A stretch of DNA of 64,000 bases, taken from assembly GCA_963921825.1 (NCBI GenBank), contig OY997588.1, positions 59,156,803 to 59,220,802 of the forward strand. Reading direction: 5' to 3'. Of the stretch, positions 1 through 11,342 are shown one piece after another (within the stretch, counting starts at the first letter, position 1; each line of letters begins with the position of its first letter). The position numbers and the translations under genes were made by a program. Source of the stretch: Erodium maritimum (lineage: Eukaryota > Streptophyta > Magnoliopsida > Geraniales > Geraniaceae). The notes below the pieces were generated by a model that saw only the letters and a program-made list of their open reading frames with translations, did no database searches and had not been told where the DNA came from.

Positions 1-295
1 ATCATCGCTCGTTGGACCAACCTTGATCTCAACCATCGACATCCCAGATCACTGAGGCATAGCAATTAGAGCATACGACACATGTAAAGCAAATCACACA
101 ATATCGAAAAGTTCCAACCTTTATCAAGGCGCTCAAATCATAAAGACTTTTATCGTTCCAACTCTACGTATCGAATAATTCCGACTACGTCACTGAGTAC
201 CAAAACTTAGACTCCCTAACTCTACTAACCTAATTGATGTGCGGTCCGAGGTTTTGAAAACAAGTTCAAAATGAAACCAGGCTCTGATACCAAAT
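1..295 (-). mobile_element. Leader and primer-binding site of a minus-strand Tekay-type Ty3/gypsy element
   Basis: This stretch is the reverse complement of the leader that follows the LTRs of element B at 43835 and 54460. The primer-binding site at 273-292 reads on the minus strand as tggtatcagagcctggtttc, a full match to the 3' end of plant initiator-Met tRNA; the matching site in element B is mutated. The body of this element lies to the left of the window, so its coding state cannot be judged. Confidence 0.85.
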
Positions 296-3170
296 TGTCA
301 CGCCCCAAATCCGGTATTGACAAGACTCGAGACGTGACCTAAAGATAAAATCAAGTAAAACAATAAAAGTGTCTCAAATCCAATATAAATCTCCAACTTT
401 ACCTCAATTAAAATATCTCAAGTAAAAACTCATAACAAATCCTTTAACATAGGGTTCATAACCAAAAGTAAGACCAAAACCGTCTCTAGAATAAGTGCAC
501 CCGGACCGACAGAAGCTCCCGAGCCTCGAGTACACTACTCATCACGCAAGCTTGTAAAAATAGTAAATAACCAAATAGGGGTGAGCTTACGCTCAGTAGG
601 GAAAATTCATAACAAGGGCAACCTTTAAGTTTAATAAATAAGAATTCACAATTCCGTTCAAATCCCAATGTTACGAAGAACTAAGAAGATGATGAAATAC
701 GAGAATGAAACGGGTATTTAACGCTTTTAAGGAGTGAGCAATATCCATAGAAAATAAGGGAAACAATGCATTTCTTAACATCAAAAGGAGATAGAGCGTT
801 TAAGTAATGCCGTGGGACATGAAGTCACCACCCTCCGATCCACAATACTCTTTGTATCATATCGGATTTTCCCTCGGCCCAGAGGAGACGCATGACATCA
901 CAGAGACGTATAATGTCGAGAATACCGGAAACATCCATATGAGGACGCATTCGTCGGGACCCTCGGAAACGTCTCCAAAGGACCATGAATCATCGGAAAC
1001 CGAGATAATGCCCCCGTAGGACGCATATGCTCGGGTGAATCAACAAGTAACCAATCCCCGCAGGGTAACCCATCCAATGCCCCGCAGTGTCCAATAACCA
1101 ATGCCCCGCATGGTCCAATAACCGATGCCCCGCAGGGTCCAATAATCAATGCCCGCAGGGTCCAATAACCAATGCCCGGCAGGGTCCAGTAATCAATGCC
1201 CCGCAGGGTCCAACAATCAATGCCCCGCAGGGTCCAACCCACCGGCTATGATACTACCCCACACCAGTATTCCCTTTGGTGTGGGTACCATACCAGATCG
1301 CAAGTCATCGGCTTAGGTACTACCCCACACCAGTATTCCCTTTGGTGTAGGTACCTTACACGCACTACCCCACACCGCAGTGTGGGTGCCATACCGATAT
1401 AGAACCCAACTCAAAGATCCACAAGAGAGTAACATACTAAACAATCATAGAACAACCAAAACTTAGAACAACACAATTCTATCACAACACAACCGACCGC
1501 ACTCCATCGGTCTATCATTCACCCGATCATGTACCATTTAGCACAAACAATTATACTCAACATTCATACAATTATTCATCCAAGCATTCGATCAAGTAAC
1601 CATTCAAGCATTCAAAGTTCAACATGCAAATCATCTAGTTGTATTAGACTCTTATCTCATCCAAAACTAGGCAACCAAGGCATGTGAGGCGAACACAAAC
1701 AATCCTAGGGCTCATCTCGGCCTTTCTACCAGTAAAGCATTTCCCAAGTATTGAAAGAGAATTACAGTAGTTATTCCCATCTTAATCATGCATACTAGAC
1801 ACGTCCGGTTATTAGTAATTGAAAGACGATTATTCTAGTTATTCACATCCTATATGCAATTCTAGGGCCTTTCCGATTTTATTAATCTAATAGGCATACT
1901 AAGTATTGAAATGCACGAGGAGTTAGTACTTTCCCTACCTTGTGGTCTTCCTCTAATAATCCTTCTAGTTGCTGACGACCGGTTCAACTCCGTCTTTTCG
2001 GGCGAAGTCCAAGCTCGAGTCTGGGTTTAACAGATTAAAGGGTCCAATCAGAACCGGTAAACGTCCAAGGTTTCTCTGATTTTTCTAATATTCTTTAATT
2101 ATCCAAATTAAGTCAAATAATTATATTAATTAATTATTTAAATCTGATTTTAAAATAATAAACTTGAAATTGGGCTGACCCGGCTCCGACCCGGCCCGAC
2201 TCGGATCCGGAGCCAGACCTGTAACCAAACCCGGTCCGAGCCCGCATCTGAGTCCAGGCCCGACCCGAGTCTCACCCTGGGCCCAAGGCCCGATTTCTGT
2301 CTGCCCGATCCAATGGCCAAACTAGCCCACCCAATCTGATCCAAATCCTGCTCAGGCCCGACCTGAGCTGACGAGGGTTCGGGCGAAGGTTTCAGCTGGC
2401 TGCGGCGGTGGACGGCGTCGGAGAAGGTCTGGGAGCATACGAAAGTGGTCGGAAAGAGTGTCAGGAACTCGGAGAGGTGAGATGAGCTCGACAGAGGGGT
2501 TCTCGAGACTCATCCGTTCCAGATATGGTTTGAGGGTGCTTCGCCGGAGGGGAAACGACGGCTGAGTATTTCTCCGCCCAAATCCACCCGAATTGAGTCC
2601 AAAGACTCACGATTCTTTGACAGGGGCAACGGGGTGAGGTGAAAGGGTCGAGAAGGGAGCTCAACGGTGCTGGGTTTTGTGCGGCGAGGTTTCAGACGAG
2701 GAGAGGCGGCGGTTTGCTTCGAATCGAGTGAGAAGGAGACGAGGGCTTCTCTGGTTTTGGGGGTTATTCGCGAGGTGAAGAAGGAGGTGTAGAAGAAGAA
2801 GAAGGGGGTGAAGAACGAGGAAGAAGAGGGAGCTGGACGTGGTCGGAGACGAGATGGCGGCGAGATCAGGGGTTCGCTCGCGAGAGAAGGAAGAGAGAGC
2901 GTGGGTGTGACTTGGGAAGTGTGCCGCGAATGGCGACCGAAGGGACGCGCTCTATCCCTTTGTGGCTAGGGTTGGCTTCGTACCGGGCCTGGGTCACGCA
3001 ATTTCCGATTGGTCCCGAGTTGGCCCAATCCCAAAGTTCAGTCCAAAACAAATTCTTTTTTAACCCTTTTTTTTTACAAATTTTCCTTTCACAAACACAC
3101 TTGTTTCAAAAGCCTACCCTATCGTTCCAAAAAGCACATATTACTCTTTTAAAACAAGGTGTTCTTTACA
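296..3170 (-). mobile_element. 5' LTR of the same minus-strand Tekay-type element
   Basis: The LTR ends next to the primer site with tgtcacgcccc (reverse complement of ggggcgtgaca, also the LTR end of element B and of the solo LTR at 33239). From 296 to about 1975 it follows the LTR of element B; beyond that the U3 part differs, so this is another subfamily. The outer end is placed at 3170, where the minus strand would begin tgtaaagaac, like tgtaagaacc and tgtaaagacc in its relatives; this edge is inferred. The GC-rich part at 2160-2900 belongs to U3. ORFs read here are chance frames. Confidence 0.75.
1075..1240 (-). repeat. 24-bp minisatellite in Tekay LTR, about seven units
   Basis: Units of about 24 bp with the core ccccgcagggtcc are repeated about seven times. 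The same array is present with three to four units at 43540-43625 and four to five at 53560-53670 in element B, so copy number differs between LTRs of one lineage. Next to it, at 1248-1400, lie inverted-repeat blocks that match the hairpin array described at 53410-53550. Confidence 0.85.
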
Positions 3171-3916
3171 AGATATACCATCGAGGTTCCACCGGTCCCT
3201 GGACCCCGTGGGGAGGCTCTATGGCCTTGAAGGGGAGGGGTACCAACGAGCATCTGCGTGACACACCCGGCTTATTAGGTCTGGCATTGCTCAATCCCGT
3301 GACCATATTGTTCCCTAACGTCAGCAGAAGGACTGTGGTCACCTCTCATATCATGGTATGGACGGGTTTCCAATGTGCTCGGAGGAGCAGCAACATCATT
3401 GTCGCCTTTGGCTCTCAAGCATGATCTAGATACGTGAAAGGCTCAAAAAAGGTTTGGTTTGGTTAGTAGAGTGGTCGTCACTGAAAGGAATCATCAGATT
3501 AGGATGACCAACGATCCTGCCAATTTCGTGTCCCTGGATTGGACATCTGATCCCTCACGCCATCTTTGTAGATCAGAGTTTATTCATATCCAGGTCGGCT
3601 CCTTTGACCCAGAGGAAGATGATATGGATGGGGCGGGATTATAGAGATCAAGTGTCCCCTAATCGGGTCCCGATGTCCTCTGTTCGCCTCGGGTGGTTCG
3701 GGGATCCAGTAGTGGCCGAGTTCTTCCTTATGGGCCATTATGACCTGGTGGCGTGTTGGATGGTGTCGTGGTTCCGATTAGGCTGAGTGGTTATCAGTGT
3801 AGGGGTACGCCATTTCATATGTCAAGAGATGGCGATCAGTGGAAGTGGTGTCGGGACTACCCCGTGAGATGATCCAAGAGCTCCAATAGACTGATTGGGC
3901 CATGGTGTGGCGCCGA
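3171..3916. other. Unclassified repeat-like sequence, left of solo LTR
   Basis: No domain was recognised on either strand. It has no long credible ORF. It continues after the solo LTR at 5610, because the LTR is flanked by a perfect 5-bp duplication. It is probably the remains of another element. Confidence 0.3.
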
Positions 3917-5604
3917 TGTTGGGTCTCGAGGTAGGGTTGGAGATGAACCAACTCGCAGCGGAAAATCAATGAAAACCAAGAGACAATTAAAACCATGAAA
4001 CAACTAACAAAGAATGGATTAACAAGAGAAAAATTCAGCACTAGTTCTTACCAAAACAAGAACACCGGTTAACGAATGATTGGCTTGAGTCTCCAAGACG
4101 CCTACGTATCCACATGGGAATCAAAGCCACGTAGTTCTTCTCTTTGAGGACTCAAGAACACAAACATGGAGGTGGAAACTAGCCAAACCCGAAATGGCCA
4201 TGGAAGAGGGAGAGAAAATGTGTTTCCTATTCTTGTCTTGTGTTTGTTATGTTGAAAAAAGATGACTTAAACATAACAAAACCCATACTTGTCCAACTAA
4301 AGGCATGGGACAAGTATGGTGTCAAGTAAGGTGTAAATAGGACAAAGTATGGCAAGACAAGATTGGGTTAGGTGGTGAATCACCAACACCTTAATCCTTG
4401 TCTTGCTTACTTAGTACTAATTAATCAAGACTTGATTAATTAGTTCCATGGGCCTTGGTTGCATGGGCCTTTCATGGGCCTCTTGGAACATGGCCCGTGG
4501 CCATTTCCAACGAGGTCCCGTGATTCGCTCATCGCCTCCATGCCTTCCATACCGGAAATGTCCAACATTATCCGACGCGATCAATCCCAAGACTCCAAGC
4601 CTTGTCTCGATCTGTGAAGTCCTATTCACTTACGGGCACATGACCCAAAACCCAATTTTGGTCATGTCCCGAGACAACTCCCTTTTGGCCATTCTCCATA
4701 AATGTGTCAATGAGTTTCATCCTCCGGTGTGACCCTTAGGTTTATGCATGTCAATAGATCAACGTAAAATCCCATTTTACTTGATCCTATTTAAGTGGCA
4801 ACTAACGAGACTTTAGTATTGCCTGACACTACATAACGAATCGACCCTGTCGATTCTAACCTTTCCGTCGTCCCTGTCATTATCCTTTTATCTCCGATAT
4901 CCTGATTGAGATAAGGCATAGAGTCGTCATCCTTATTATTCTCAATCACCGTTCCTTGATATGTGAGATGACTGAAGATATGATACCCAGTATCATGTGC
5001 ATGGCCATGCTATTCTTCCAGTCACTCTCGATCAAGTGGCCGAGAACCGATATCTTTCCCATACCTTAGTATGAGGGATAAATCCCTTAGCCGTCTTTCA
5101 TGTCACTCATGTAGCCCGTCCCCAAGCCAATCCTGGCCGTTATGGAAGCCCTGTTACGGACAACGTTAGGCTCAGGTCAAACTCAGTTGTTGACTACATA
5201 GCGATCACAAAGACTCCTTGGTCTAAGGATACATGACAAGCTACAACACTGAATATGTTCATGACTTAATCTATGGCACATATTCAGGGCGGGTCGTCCA
5301 ATATCATGTCCCACATGATATCTACGATCAGACTCCGGAATCCCATTCCAATGACTAACAGAACGTAAGCCATAAAGAGCCATCTTTCATACTAGTCGCT
5401 TCTAGTGAAGCTTTGTTGACTAGGGACCCATCGAGTGTGATCTATCTCGATCTATGGTTCTATTCGCATGGTGGGCATAGATCAGAGCACACATCGATAT
5501 ATTACTCCAACACATAAGTAATATAAAGCCGCTTTAATTTTATTGCTAACGATGATATATACATTTGGACATTTAGGATTGAACTACGGGCACTAAGACT
5601 AACA
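3917..5604 (-). mobile_element. Solo LTR of copia family 1 (1688 bp)
   Basis: On the plus strand it begins tgttgggtctcgag and ends gactaaca, so on its own strand it runs TGTTAG to CCAACA. Perfect 5-bp target duplications gccga lie at 3912-3916 and 5605-5609 and no internal region is attached, which marks it as a solo LTR left by LTR-LTR recombination. Further copies are at 30656, 51428, 55321 and 57807, the last still joined to copia coding sequence. A perfect 14-bp inverted repeat with a 1-base centre lies at 4416-4444 and is kept in the other copies. Confidence 0.95.
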
Positions 5605-6394
5605 GCCGAACCGATAGACGAGACTTTGGCACTGAGGCTAGTGGTCTTGATGCTCTAGTATCCGTGGCTGTAGGCTGATCAGAGAGGCGACACAAGGAGG
5701 TTCGGCGGTGGCCGAAATGGTTTTTAGAGGAACAAGAGAATTTGAATTGGAGAGAACCCTAAAGAAACAAAAAAATAAAATTGTCATAAGAGTTGTTAAT
5801 GGACTTATTTATTTAATTACTTATTTATGAAATGATGTCATTATTTATAATAATTTAATGTCTTGCATGACATTTGATTAAAAAAATAAAGCATTAAAAA
5901 TATAGACAACATGAATGGGCTTGGTCGATAACCCCAATGGGAGTAGGGGTGTTCGGCCAACCCATGTATGTAATGTAGGTATATTTGTTGTTCAATTTAT
6001 GCTAGAACAAGGAAAAAATACAACCTAGTTGGACTAAGAAAGGAAATCCTAATTGGACTAGAATAAAATAAACAAGATTCATTTAGATTTCTCCTTATGC
6101 TAACTTTCTTAATTATATTTGAATTTGATTTATGGGAGATCATAGTGCCTAAAATTTACAAGTTTAGATCTACAAATTTTTTGTCACCATAACAGGAAAA
6201 CAGTTTCAAGAGCTACTAGTAAGCTTTGGTTAGGGGAAACTAAAAAATGATGCCTTGGCTATTCTCTACCAAATTGAAGGTCCCAAAGCCATCAGTTCCA
6301 TCATTTAAGTTGCTCTACATCGAGTTAACCCGACTTAAATACATTTTCTAAACCAGTATTTGTAGGATGCATGAATCTAGGGTTTTGGATTATG
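5605..6394. other. Unclassified AT-rich sequence
   Basis: After the target duplication of the solo LTR comes AT-rich sequence with no recognised domain. The part at 5920-6100 (ggtgttcggcc, then attggacta repeats) resembles in style the LTR-like stretch at 16600-16767 and may be an old LTR. Nothing else can be supported. Confidence 0.3.
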
Positions 6395-7060
6395 TACAAC
6401 TTTTTTTCACCTTGTTTGAGAAAAACATAATCCTACATATCACACTTGCCATACCCCAACACTTCGACTACCCCGTCCACCTCCAACTCTTTCAGATTAA
6501 ACAAAAAACAGCTAGGCTTTGAAAAATTCATTTTCAAAGTATAGAAGAACTGAAAGCCTAGAAGAATGTGTTTGAGATTCTCCACTTCCAGCGGATCACC
6601 TTGACTTAAAATGACTATATCGTCTACAAACTAAACGGTTAAAGTGGATGGTCCACGATCCCCAAACCGAACCCTCTTTATCTCCTCACTCCTCTCACTA
6701 TTCACCATAACCTAGTGTAGGCCTTCCGCTGCCGAAACAAAAAGTAGAGGCGATAACGGACATCATTGCCTCAATCCCCTACCCGCCCTAAACTTCGGAG
6801 AATTGGAACCAGTCACCAAAATCGAGATAAATGTCGCAAAACACTCTAACATCCACCCTCTCCGCCTCTTCCCAAAACCCATAACCACAAAGCGTAGGTC
6901 CAGATATTCCCAACTTATCAAGTCATGGGCCTTTTCAAAATCGATTTTGAACAACACCACCTCGTCCTTAGACTTCCTTAGATACTTCACAAGCTCTAAG
7001 GCTAAAAAACCGCCGTCTAGAATTTGTCGTCCTCCAGTGAAATCGGGCTAGGTAACGTGA
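6395..7060 (-). pseudogene. LINE (L1-type) reverse transcriptase fragment
   Basis: Minus-strand translation gives the core of a plant L1 reverse transcriptase. The stretch LFKIDFEKAHDLISWEYLD is the usual FKIDFEKAYD motif, followed by MGFG, a W-rich stretch, GSNSPKF and GRGLRQ (6763-6990). Downstream on the minus strand, around 6620-6640, FVDDIVIL is the catalytic F/YxDD box. Both ends of the ORF2 are missing: no endonuclease, no 3' tail. Stop codons interrupt the frame between GRGLRQ and the FVDD box. It is a dead fragment, separate from the ORF1-type LINEs at 9616 and 13501. Confidence 0.85.
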
Positions 7061-7235
7061 ACTAGAGAGACACCATTGCTAAAATATGAAATATAAACTT
7101 GGGACGTAGTTTCATGGAATGCAACTAGTAAAAAAGTTTGGACTAGTAGCTTTATCACCGAATTGGCCCTAGTGCCCAATATATCGGATTTGGTCAACTT
7201 TTTTATGAGGTAACAATGAAGAAATAACTCAAGCT
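7061..7235. other. Unannotated spacer left of the tandem duplication
   Basis: Short spacer between the LINE fragment and the left breakpoint of the duplication. No motif is seen. Confidence 0.4.
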
Positions 7236-7455
7236 AAAGAGCCAAGGGCTCACTAGAAAGTTCAAGCATGTATTAAGACGTCGCATCCTATTTGAGTAAT
7301 CATTGGGAAGGACACGTATATATATATATAGAGTAAACACAAGAGACAATGTAACTGAACTCGAACTTAGGCTTTTCGCGGCCTAAGAACGAGGGTTTCG
7401 TTAGGACAACGAGCATTAATCATAATGTAAATTGGTCCTAGTTCAAGTGGGAGTC

Positions 7456-8265
7456 TGTTGTGAGTTAATAAATAAGTTTTCAAAGTTTTATTACCATTGA
7501 GTTGTAGTATTAGTAAAACCATGAATGAGTTACTTTTATGAGGTATTAGGGAACATTTCCCTAATAGTATAACCCTCATAAGACAAAAGAGTTAATTCAT
7601 TCATTCGTCCCTAGACTAATACTATGGTTAGATATAGAGTGGCTTTTGATAAGAGGATCATGTTTTACTAATCATGCATATAGGGATATGATTCAAAGTC
7701 ACGAATGCCAAAAAGTTTGATATTTGGACGACCACCTTGAGAGTACTTCATAGAACTAAGACATGAGTACATCTTAACTACCCGCGTAGTCCATTAGTGT
7801 TACGACCATGACATCACCATGTTATCTACATGGTGAGGATTCATGTTTTGAGCTAACCAAACATTTATCCTAACTGATAGCACACATGTGCGACATATGG
7901 GTGATGGTCATAAGAACTTATTGCTTGTGGTTACACAAGTAAGGTGTCATTAAAACGGCCACTCTTAATGAATAGGAGGATTGTAATAGTTGCATGACTA
8001 TGCTTGTGATTAGTCACCTACACTCCTCACTCACAATCAAGGGAACATGTTAAGAGTGAATTAGAAAGGATGGTAGTTCTATTCCTTTGTTTAGTTGTGA
8101 CAATCCCTAATGATAAGATGATAAGACTACACGAGGTAATATGACTTGACGAAGTATTTGTCATTAATTCATATGGCTTGGGTGGTCATGGGACTTGCTA
8201 GACATCACCATGACTTGTGGATGAAACATCTCATTTCACTTCACTACAAACGATCATATGAATCC
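7456..8265 (+). mobile_element. Truncated 3' LTR of copia family 3 (copy 1)
   Basis: A polypurine tract aagtgggag at 7445-7453 is followed by tc and then TGTTGTGAG, the usual layout of a plant copia 3' LTR. The LTR is cut off near 8265, where GC-rich sequence (gggctgggcatcgg) begins. It carries the module shared with the other two copia LTR families: gcatgactatgc at 7992-8003, a small palindrome at 8006-8017 and an aaagga/tccttt hairpin at 8065-8088. The upstream part, 7236-7444, should be the end of the internal region but no domain survives. Confidence 0.65.
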
Positions 8266-8479
8266 TAAAGGTAGGGCTGGGCATCGGCCAGTGCCCGCCC
8301 CAAAAACCCATACCCATTACCCAAACCGTGATTCTTGGTTACCTAAAACCCGTACCCGTCCCCATCACCGGTCGCCCGAGGGAAAGATTATAACCGCCCA
8401 CCCTTACTACCGAGCAGTGACGATTATAACCAGCCAACCCAGGCCCTATGGGCTTTTTGTTGGGACTTCAAAAATATAA

Positions 8480-9599
8480 CCCAACATACAACATTTTACA
8501 AACATATTTCACAAACTTCCAACTTAATTTCACAAACCTGCCTATTTTAGAGAAGTCAAACATTCAAACACAAAAATTCTTAGAACTAATACCTCATAAT
8601 CATATATTTATCGTCTTATAAAATAATACTCGGTTTCAGAAACCATTTTTGTACAACATAGAGTTGAAGAACAAAAAATTCCTTCAAGCTCATCAAAAGT
8701 CTTGAAATCTCTTGTAATCAAGGTACCTACCAACCAAAATACATAAAAGGATTAAGATTAATATTTGATAGCTTAAGATTGACGAAAATAAGAATGACAC
8801 AAAGTAGAACCTTAAAACAAAAACTGAAATATTACCACATAGTTGCTAATCACATTATAGTAGGTACACTTGTTGGGGTGGATAAGTCCTCAATTTCTGG
8901 AAATCAAATATAAATATATATAAGAATAATAAGATAACAAAACAAATCATACAACAAAATAATGTAAAACAGAAAAATATAAAAATTCCAAATTGTAATA
9001 TATTATCATCTCCTACTTGCATTTCTTCCATCTCTTTGACTAAAGAGGACAAAGATGTGGCTGCTGCTGGGTCATCCTTTAATGTGGATGAGAAAGCTTC
9101 ATATGATGACTAGATAAACTTGAACCCATCAAACTGAAAGGCGTTTCCCCACCAAGCATCCTTTAATATGGGTGCATTATTGAGATGGCAGAGTTTCTGT
9201 GGACAAATGGTATTAGATTGCCAAGCCAAGGGAAAAGTTTGAAACTCAAAATACAAGAAAATTGCACAAAACATAACAACCGAGGCATTATTACTGCATA
9301 AACCATCTAAGGGCTAAACAAAACGTCCAATTTTGATATAATAGATAGTGGAACTCCAGAGTCAAAAGAAGGCCAGGTTGAACATAATGATGGTAAAGAA
9401 GGACATTGTTGATATATTTAATACCTCCGATACCCAAAATGCTATGCATAAGAAGACCCAATTCGAGCAATGCAATTTTGTTCCTTGGGACACTTCTCTT
9501 GTTCTCTTTTCTACTTCTAGCATCCCAAATCCATATTCTTATTTTCTTAGTGGAATTACATCCTTGAAGGGACATTGCTATAGCATATAAAATAAGATC
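8480..9599 (-). pseudogene. Host-gene-like fragment, family not recognised (copy 1)
   Basis: On the minus strand around 9130-8990 a coding-like stretch reads SSYEAFSSTLKDD and, further on, SLVKEMEEMQVGDD, an acidic helix-rich segment, before running into AT-rich, intron-like sequence; an in-frame stop lies just upstream. A second open minus-strand frame (9291-9611) has no recognised domain. The region is the pre-insertion target of the LINE at 9616, and it continues past the LINE tail at 15518. It may be an exon-intron remnant of a host gene, but I cannot name the family, and the coding reading is an inference from composition. The remaining part at 8266-8479 is GC-rich repeat-like sequence. 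Confidence 0.35.
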
Positions 9600-9617
9600 A
9601 TAACTGATCATGCCTCG

Positions 9618-10538
9618 GTGAAAGAAGATGCAGGGTGGCTCCGTAGCTGGATGTCTTTGTTAGAAAACAAAATTCAGCTGTGTAACGAAGGGGGAAAATT
9701 CACTTGGATGGCTATACATGGAGTACCTATACTTGGTTGGTGCATAGAGACTTTTGAAGAAATCACCAAAGACTTGGGATCGTTGGTTGTAGTCCATCCG
9801 GTTACACTTGCAGGAAATGTGTTAGATGTGGCTTTTGTCCTACTTCATTCGCAGGAATATCTCAAGGTCTACAAGGAGACTGGTTTGGAATTGGAGAAGA
9901 AGACTAGCAATGTCATGGTTTGCTCGGTGGATTGCTCAACACTACCTGTTTATCATCCACCGATTATTATGAATACTTCCTCATCAGATAATGAGACTCA
10001 GAATTCCAACAGTGATTTGTCTAATAATCTTGGTGCCACAGTGTCTACTGACTCACGCAGGGATTTAATCACCCCAGTTAGGATTCAGATTAATCAGGAA
10101 GCTGAAGAAGAGAATGGTGTAGGATGTATGGAAGGACCAGTTCTAACTCACTCTCCTGGGATTATTAATGAGCCTTCACTGGTTGTTGAGAACACTCTGA
10201 TTTTGGAAGAGGGAGCTGCACAATCATTGAGAGATAAAGACTTGAACTTTCCATTATTAACCTCGTCTGCTCGTGGACTAAATAGCATGAACTCTCAGCT
10301 ACCAATTACCTCTTCTAGATCTTTCAGAGATGCACTCATTACTCCGGATACATTTGGTGAAGAAAACTCAGGGAAGGTAGACACCATTCCAACGAGGGTG
10401 ACTGTTGAAGAAAAGCAAACCCTCCTTTTGGCTGCCTTAGATGGGACAATTGAGTTACTACAAGGACAAAAGGAAGCTTTGGAAGTTGTTAGCATTAATG
10501 AGATAACACCTACACTTTCACATCTCGGGGCCCAATGA
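9618..10538 (+). pseudogene. LINE ORF1 (DUF4283-type RNA-binding protein), first part, copy 1
   Basis: This 306-residue frame starts within ORF1, since the LINE is 5' truncated. The N-terminal 100 residues match the second half of the DUF4283 domain of plant L1 ORF1: a W-x-A-I-H-GVPILGW segment, ETFEEI, then a hydrophobic strand (DVAFVLL). The rest is a low-complexity, S/T/N-rich linker with no zinc knuckle seen. ORF1 products bind LINE RNA and form the RNP for retrotransposition. A frameshift near 10520, at a gggg run, moves the reading into the 10567-10998 frame. The same frameshift is in copy 2, so it predates the duplication. Confidence 0.8.
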
Positions 10539-10566
10539 TCAGTGTAACAAGCTCAAATTTACGGTT

Positions 10567-10998
10567 TTGGAGGGAATTAGTGGTTTGAATTCTGATGCAT
10601 TACTCATTAATCCCCCAAGTTTTGCTGAGAAGAAAGGTCCCATTGCCAAGAAAAAAAGAGGAACTAGTATTGCTGCATATAATACCAGGTCAAATTCTAA
10701 AATCCCTCTTCCTAAAACTATTCAAACATCAGCAACTTCAAAAGGAAAGAGGAATGTTCAGAGCTTCAATCAAGGAGGAGCAGGTACCTGGGATTATTAC
10801 AATGCCTTTGGGCTTAAAGCTTACATTGAAGATGATTTAGTTGCAGCACAATTCGACAATTTGGACAATGAGATAAATCAAGCAGTGGATCTGGAAGGGG
10901 ATTCGGATGACGATTTTTGTGACTTAGAGGATACTAAAGAGGAGAGGGACAACTCTCTGATTCACACTCTACCAACTCAGAGATTATATACTCCATGA
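10567..10998 (+). pseudogene. LINE ORF1, C-terminal part, copy 1
   Basis: 143 codons in the frame entered after the frameshift. The protein is lysine-rich at its N-terminal side (KKGPIAKKKRGTS, consistent with nucleic-acid binding or a nuclear signal) and acidic near the end (DLEGDSDDDFCDLED). Its stop TGA overlaps the ATG of ORF2 in an ATGA (10995-10998), a compact ORF1/ORF2 junction. Confidence 0.7.
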
Positions 10999-11108
10999 GG
11001 ATTCTCTCATGGAATATTATGGGTTTACCTTGGGTATTTCTTGGGAGTGGTATGTTTTGTTGGGTTTTTTATTTTGTCAAGTTTATCAGCATTACTTGTC
11101 AGTCCTGA
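10995..11108 (+). pseudogene. LINE ORF2 start (endonuclease N-terminus), copy 1
   Basis: The frame begins MRILSWNIMGLPW, the conserved start of the apurinic endonuclease domain in plant LINE ORF2 (ILSWNIRGL). Nothing of the remaining endonuclease or of the reverse transcriptase follows; after about 20 codons the sequence runs into 3'-end-like sequence and stops. The LINE is therefore internally deleted and could move only with proteins supplied in trans. Confidence 0.75.
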
Positions 11109-11342
11109 ATGACTCACTAGAAAGAGCCAAGGGCTCACTAGAAAGTTCAAGCATGTATTAAGACGTCGCATCCTATTTGAGTAATCATTGGGAAGAACAC
11201 GTATATATATATATATAGAGTAAACACAAGAGACAATGTAACTGAACTCGAACATAGGCTTTTCGCGGCCTAAGAACGATGGTTTCGTTAGGACAACGAG
11301 CATTAATCATAATGTAAATTGGTCCTAGTTCAAGTGGAAGTC

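Larger units (their letters stand above)
9616..11115 (+). mobile_element. 5'-truncated L1-type LINE, copy 1 (cut at its 3' side)
   Basis: The LINE begins right after the target sequence ataactgatcatgcct (9600-9615), which recurs after the poly-A of copy 2 at 15502-15517. This 16-bp target-site duplication is typical of target-primed reverse transcription. Copy 1 is cut at 11115 by the tandem duplication breakpoint and so lacks the 3' tail. It holds ORF1 in two frames and the first 37 codons of ORF2. Confidence 0.9.
7236..11120. repeat. Tandem duplication, copy 1 (3885 bp)
   Basis: Copy 1 repeats as copy 2 with a nearly constant offset of 3885 bases and only scattered substitutions and small indels. 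It contains a truncated copia end and LTR (7236-8265), host-like sequence (8480-9600) and the 5' part of a LINE (9616-11115). The junction at 11113-11145 holds two copies of ctcactagaaag separated by a few bases, which suggests microhomology-guided joining. Copy 1 ends inside the LINE, while copy 2 continues to the LINE 3' end. Confidence 0.95.

Noticed and set aside
898..1242. Repetitive protein with WTLRGID-like units on the minus strand (also 53558-53764)
   Set aside because: A translation of the 24-bp minisatellite; 24 is a multiple of three, so it stays open by arithmetic.
2912..3424. 170-codon ORF on the plus strand
   Set aside because: It crosses the inferred LTR edge at 3170 and has no domain.
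4448..4732. A 94-codon ORF repeated at 4448-4732, 31517-31801, 51959-52243, 56193-56477 and (shorter) 58341-58607
   Set aside because: It is found only because all five sites are copies of one LTR. It runs antisense to the element, has no known domain, and differences do not favour silent positions.
8266..8479. Possible hAT end (tagggctgggca) and a proline-rich ORF 8258-8479
   Set aside because: No matching inverted end or 8-bp duplication was found nearby; the ORF spans an LTR break and repeats in copy 2 only through duplication.
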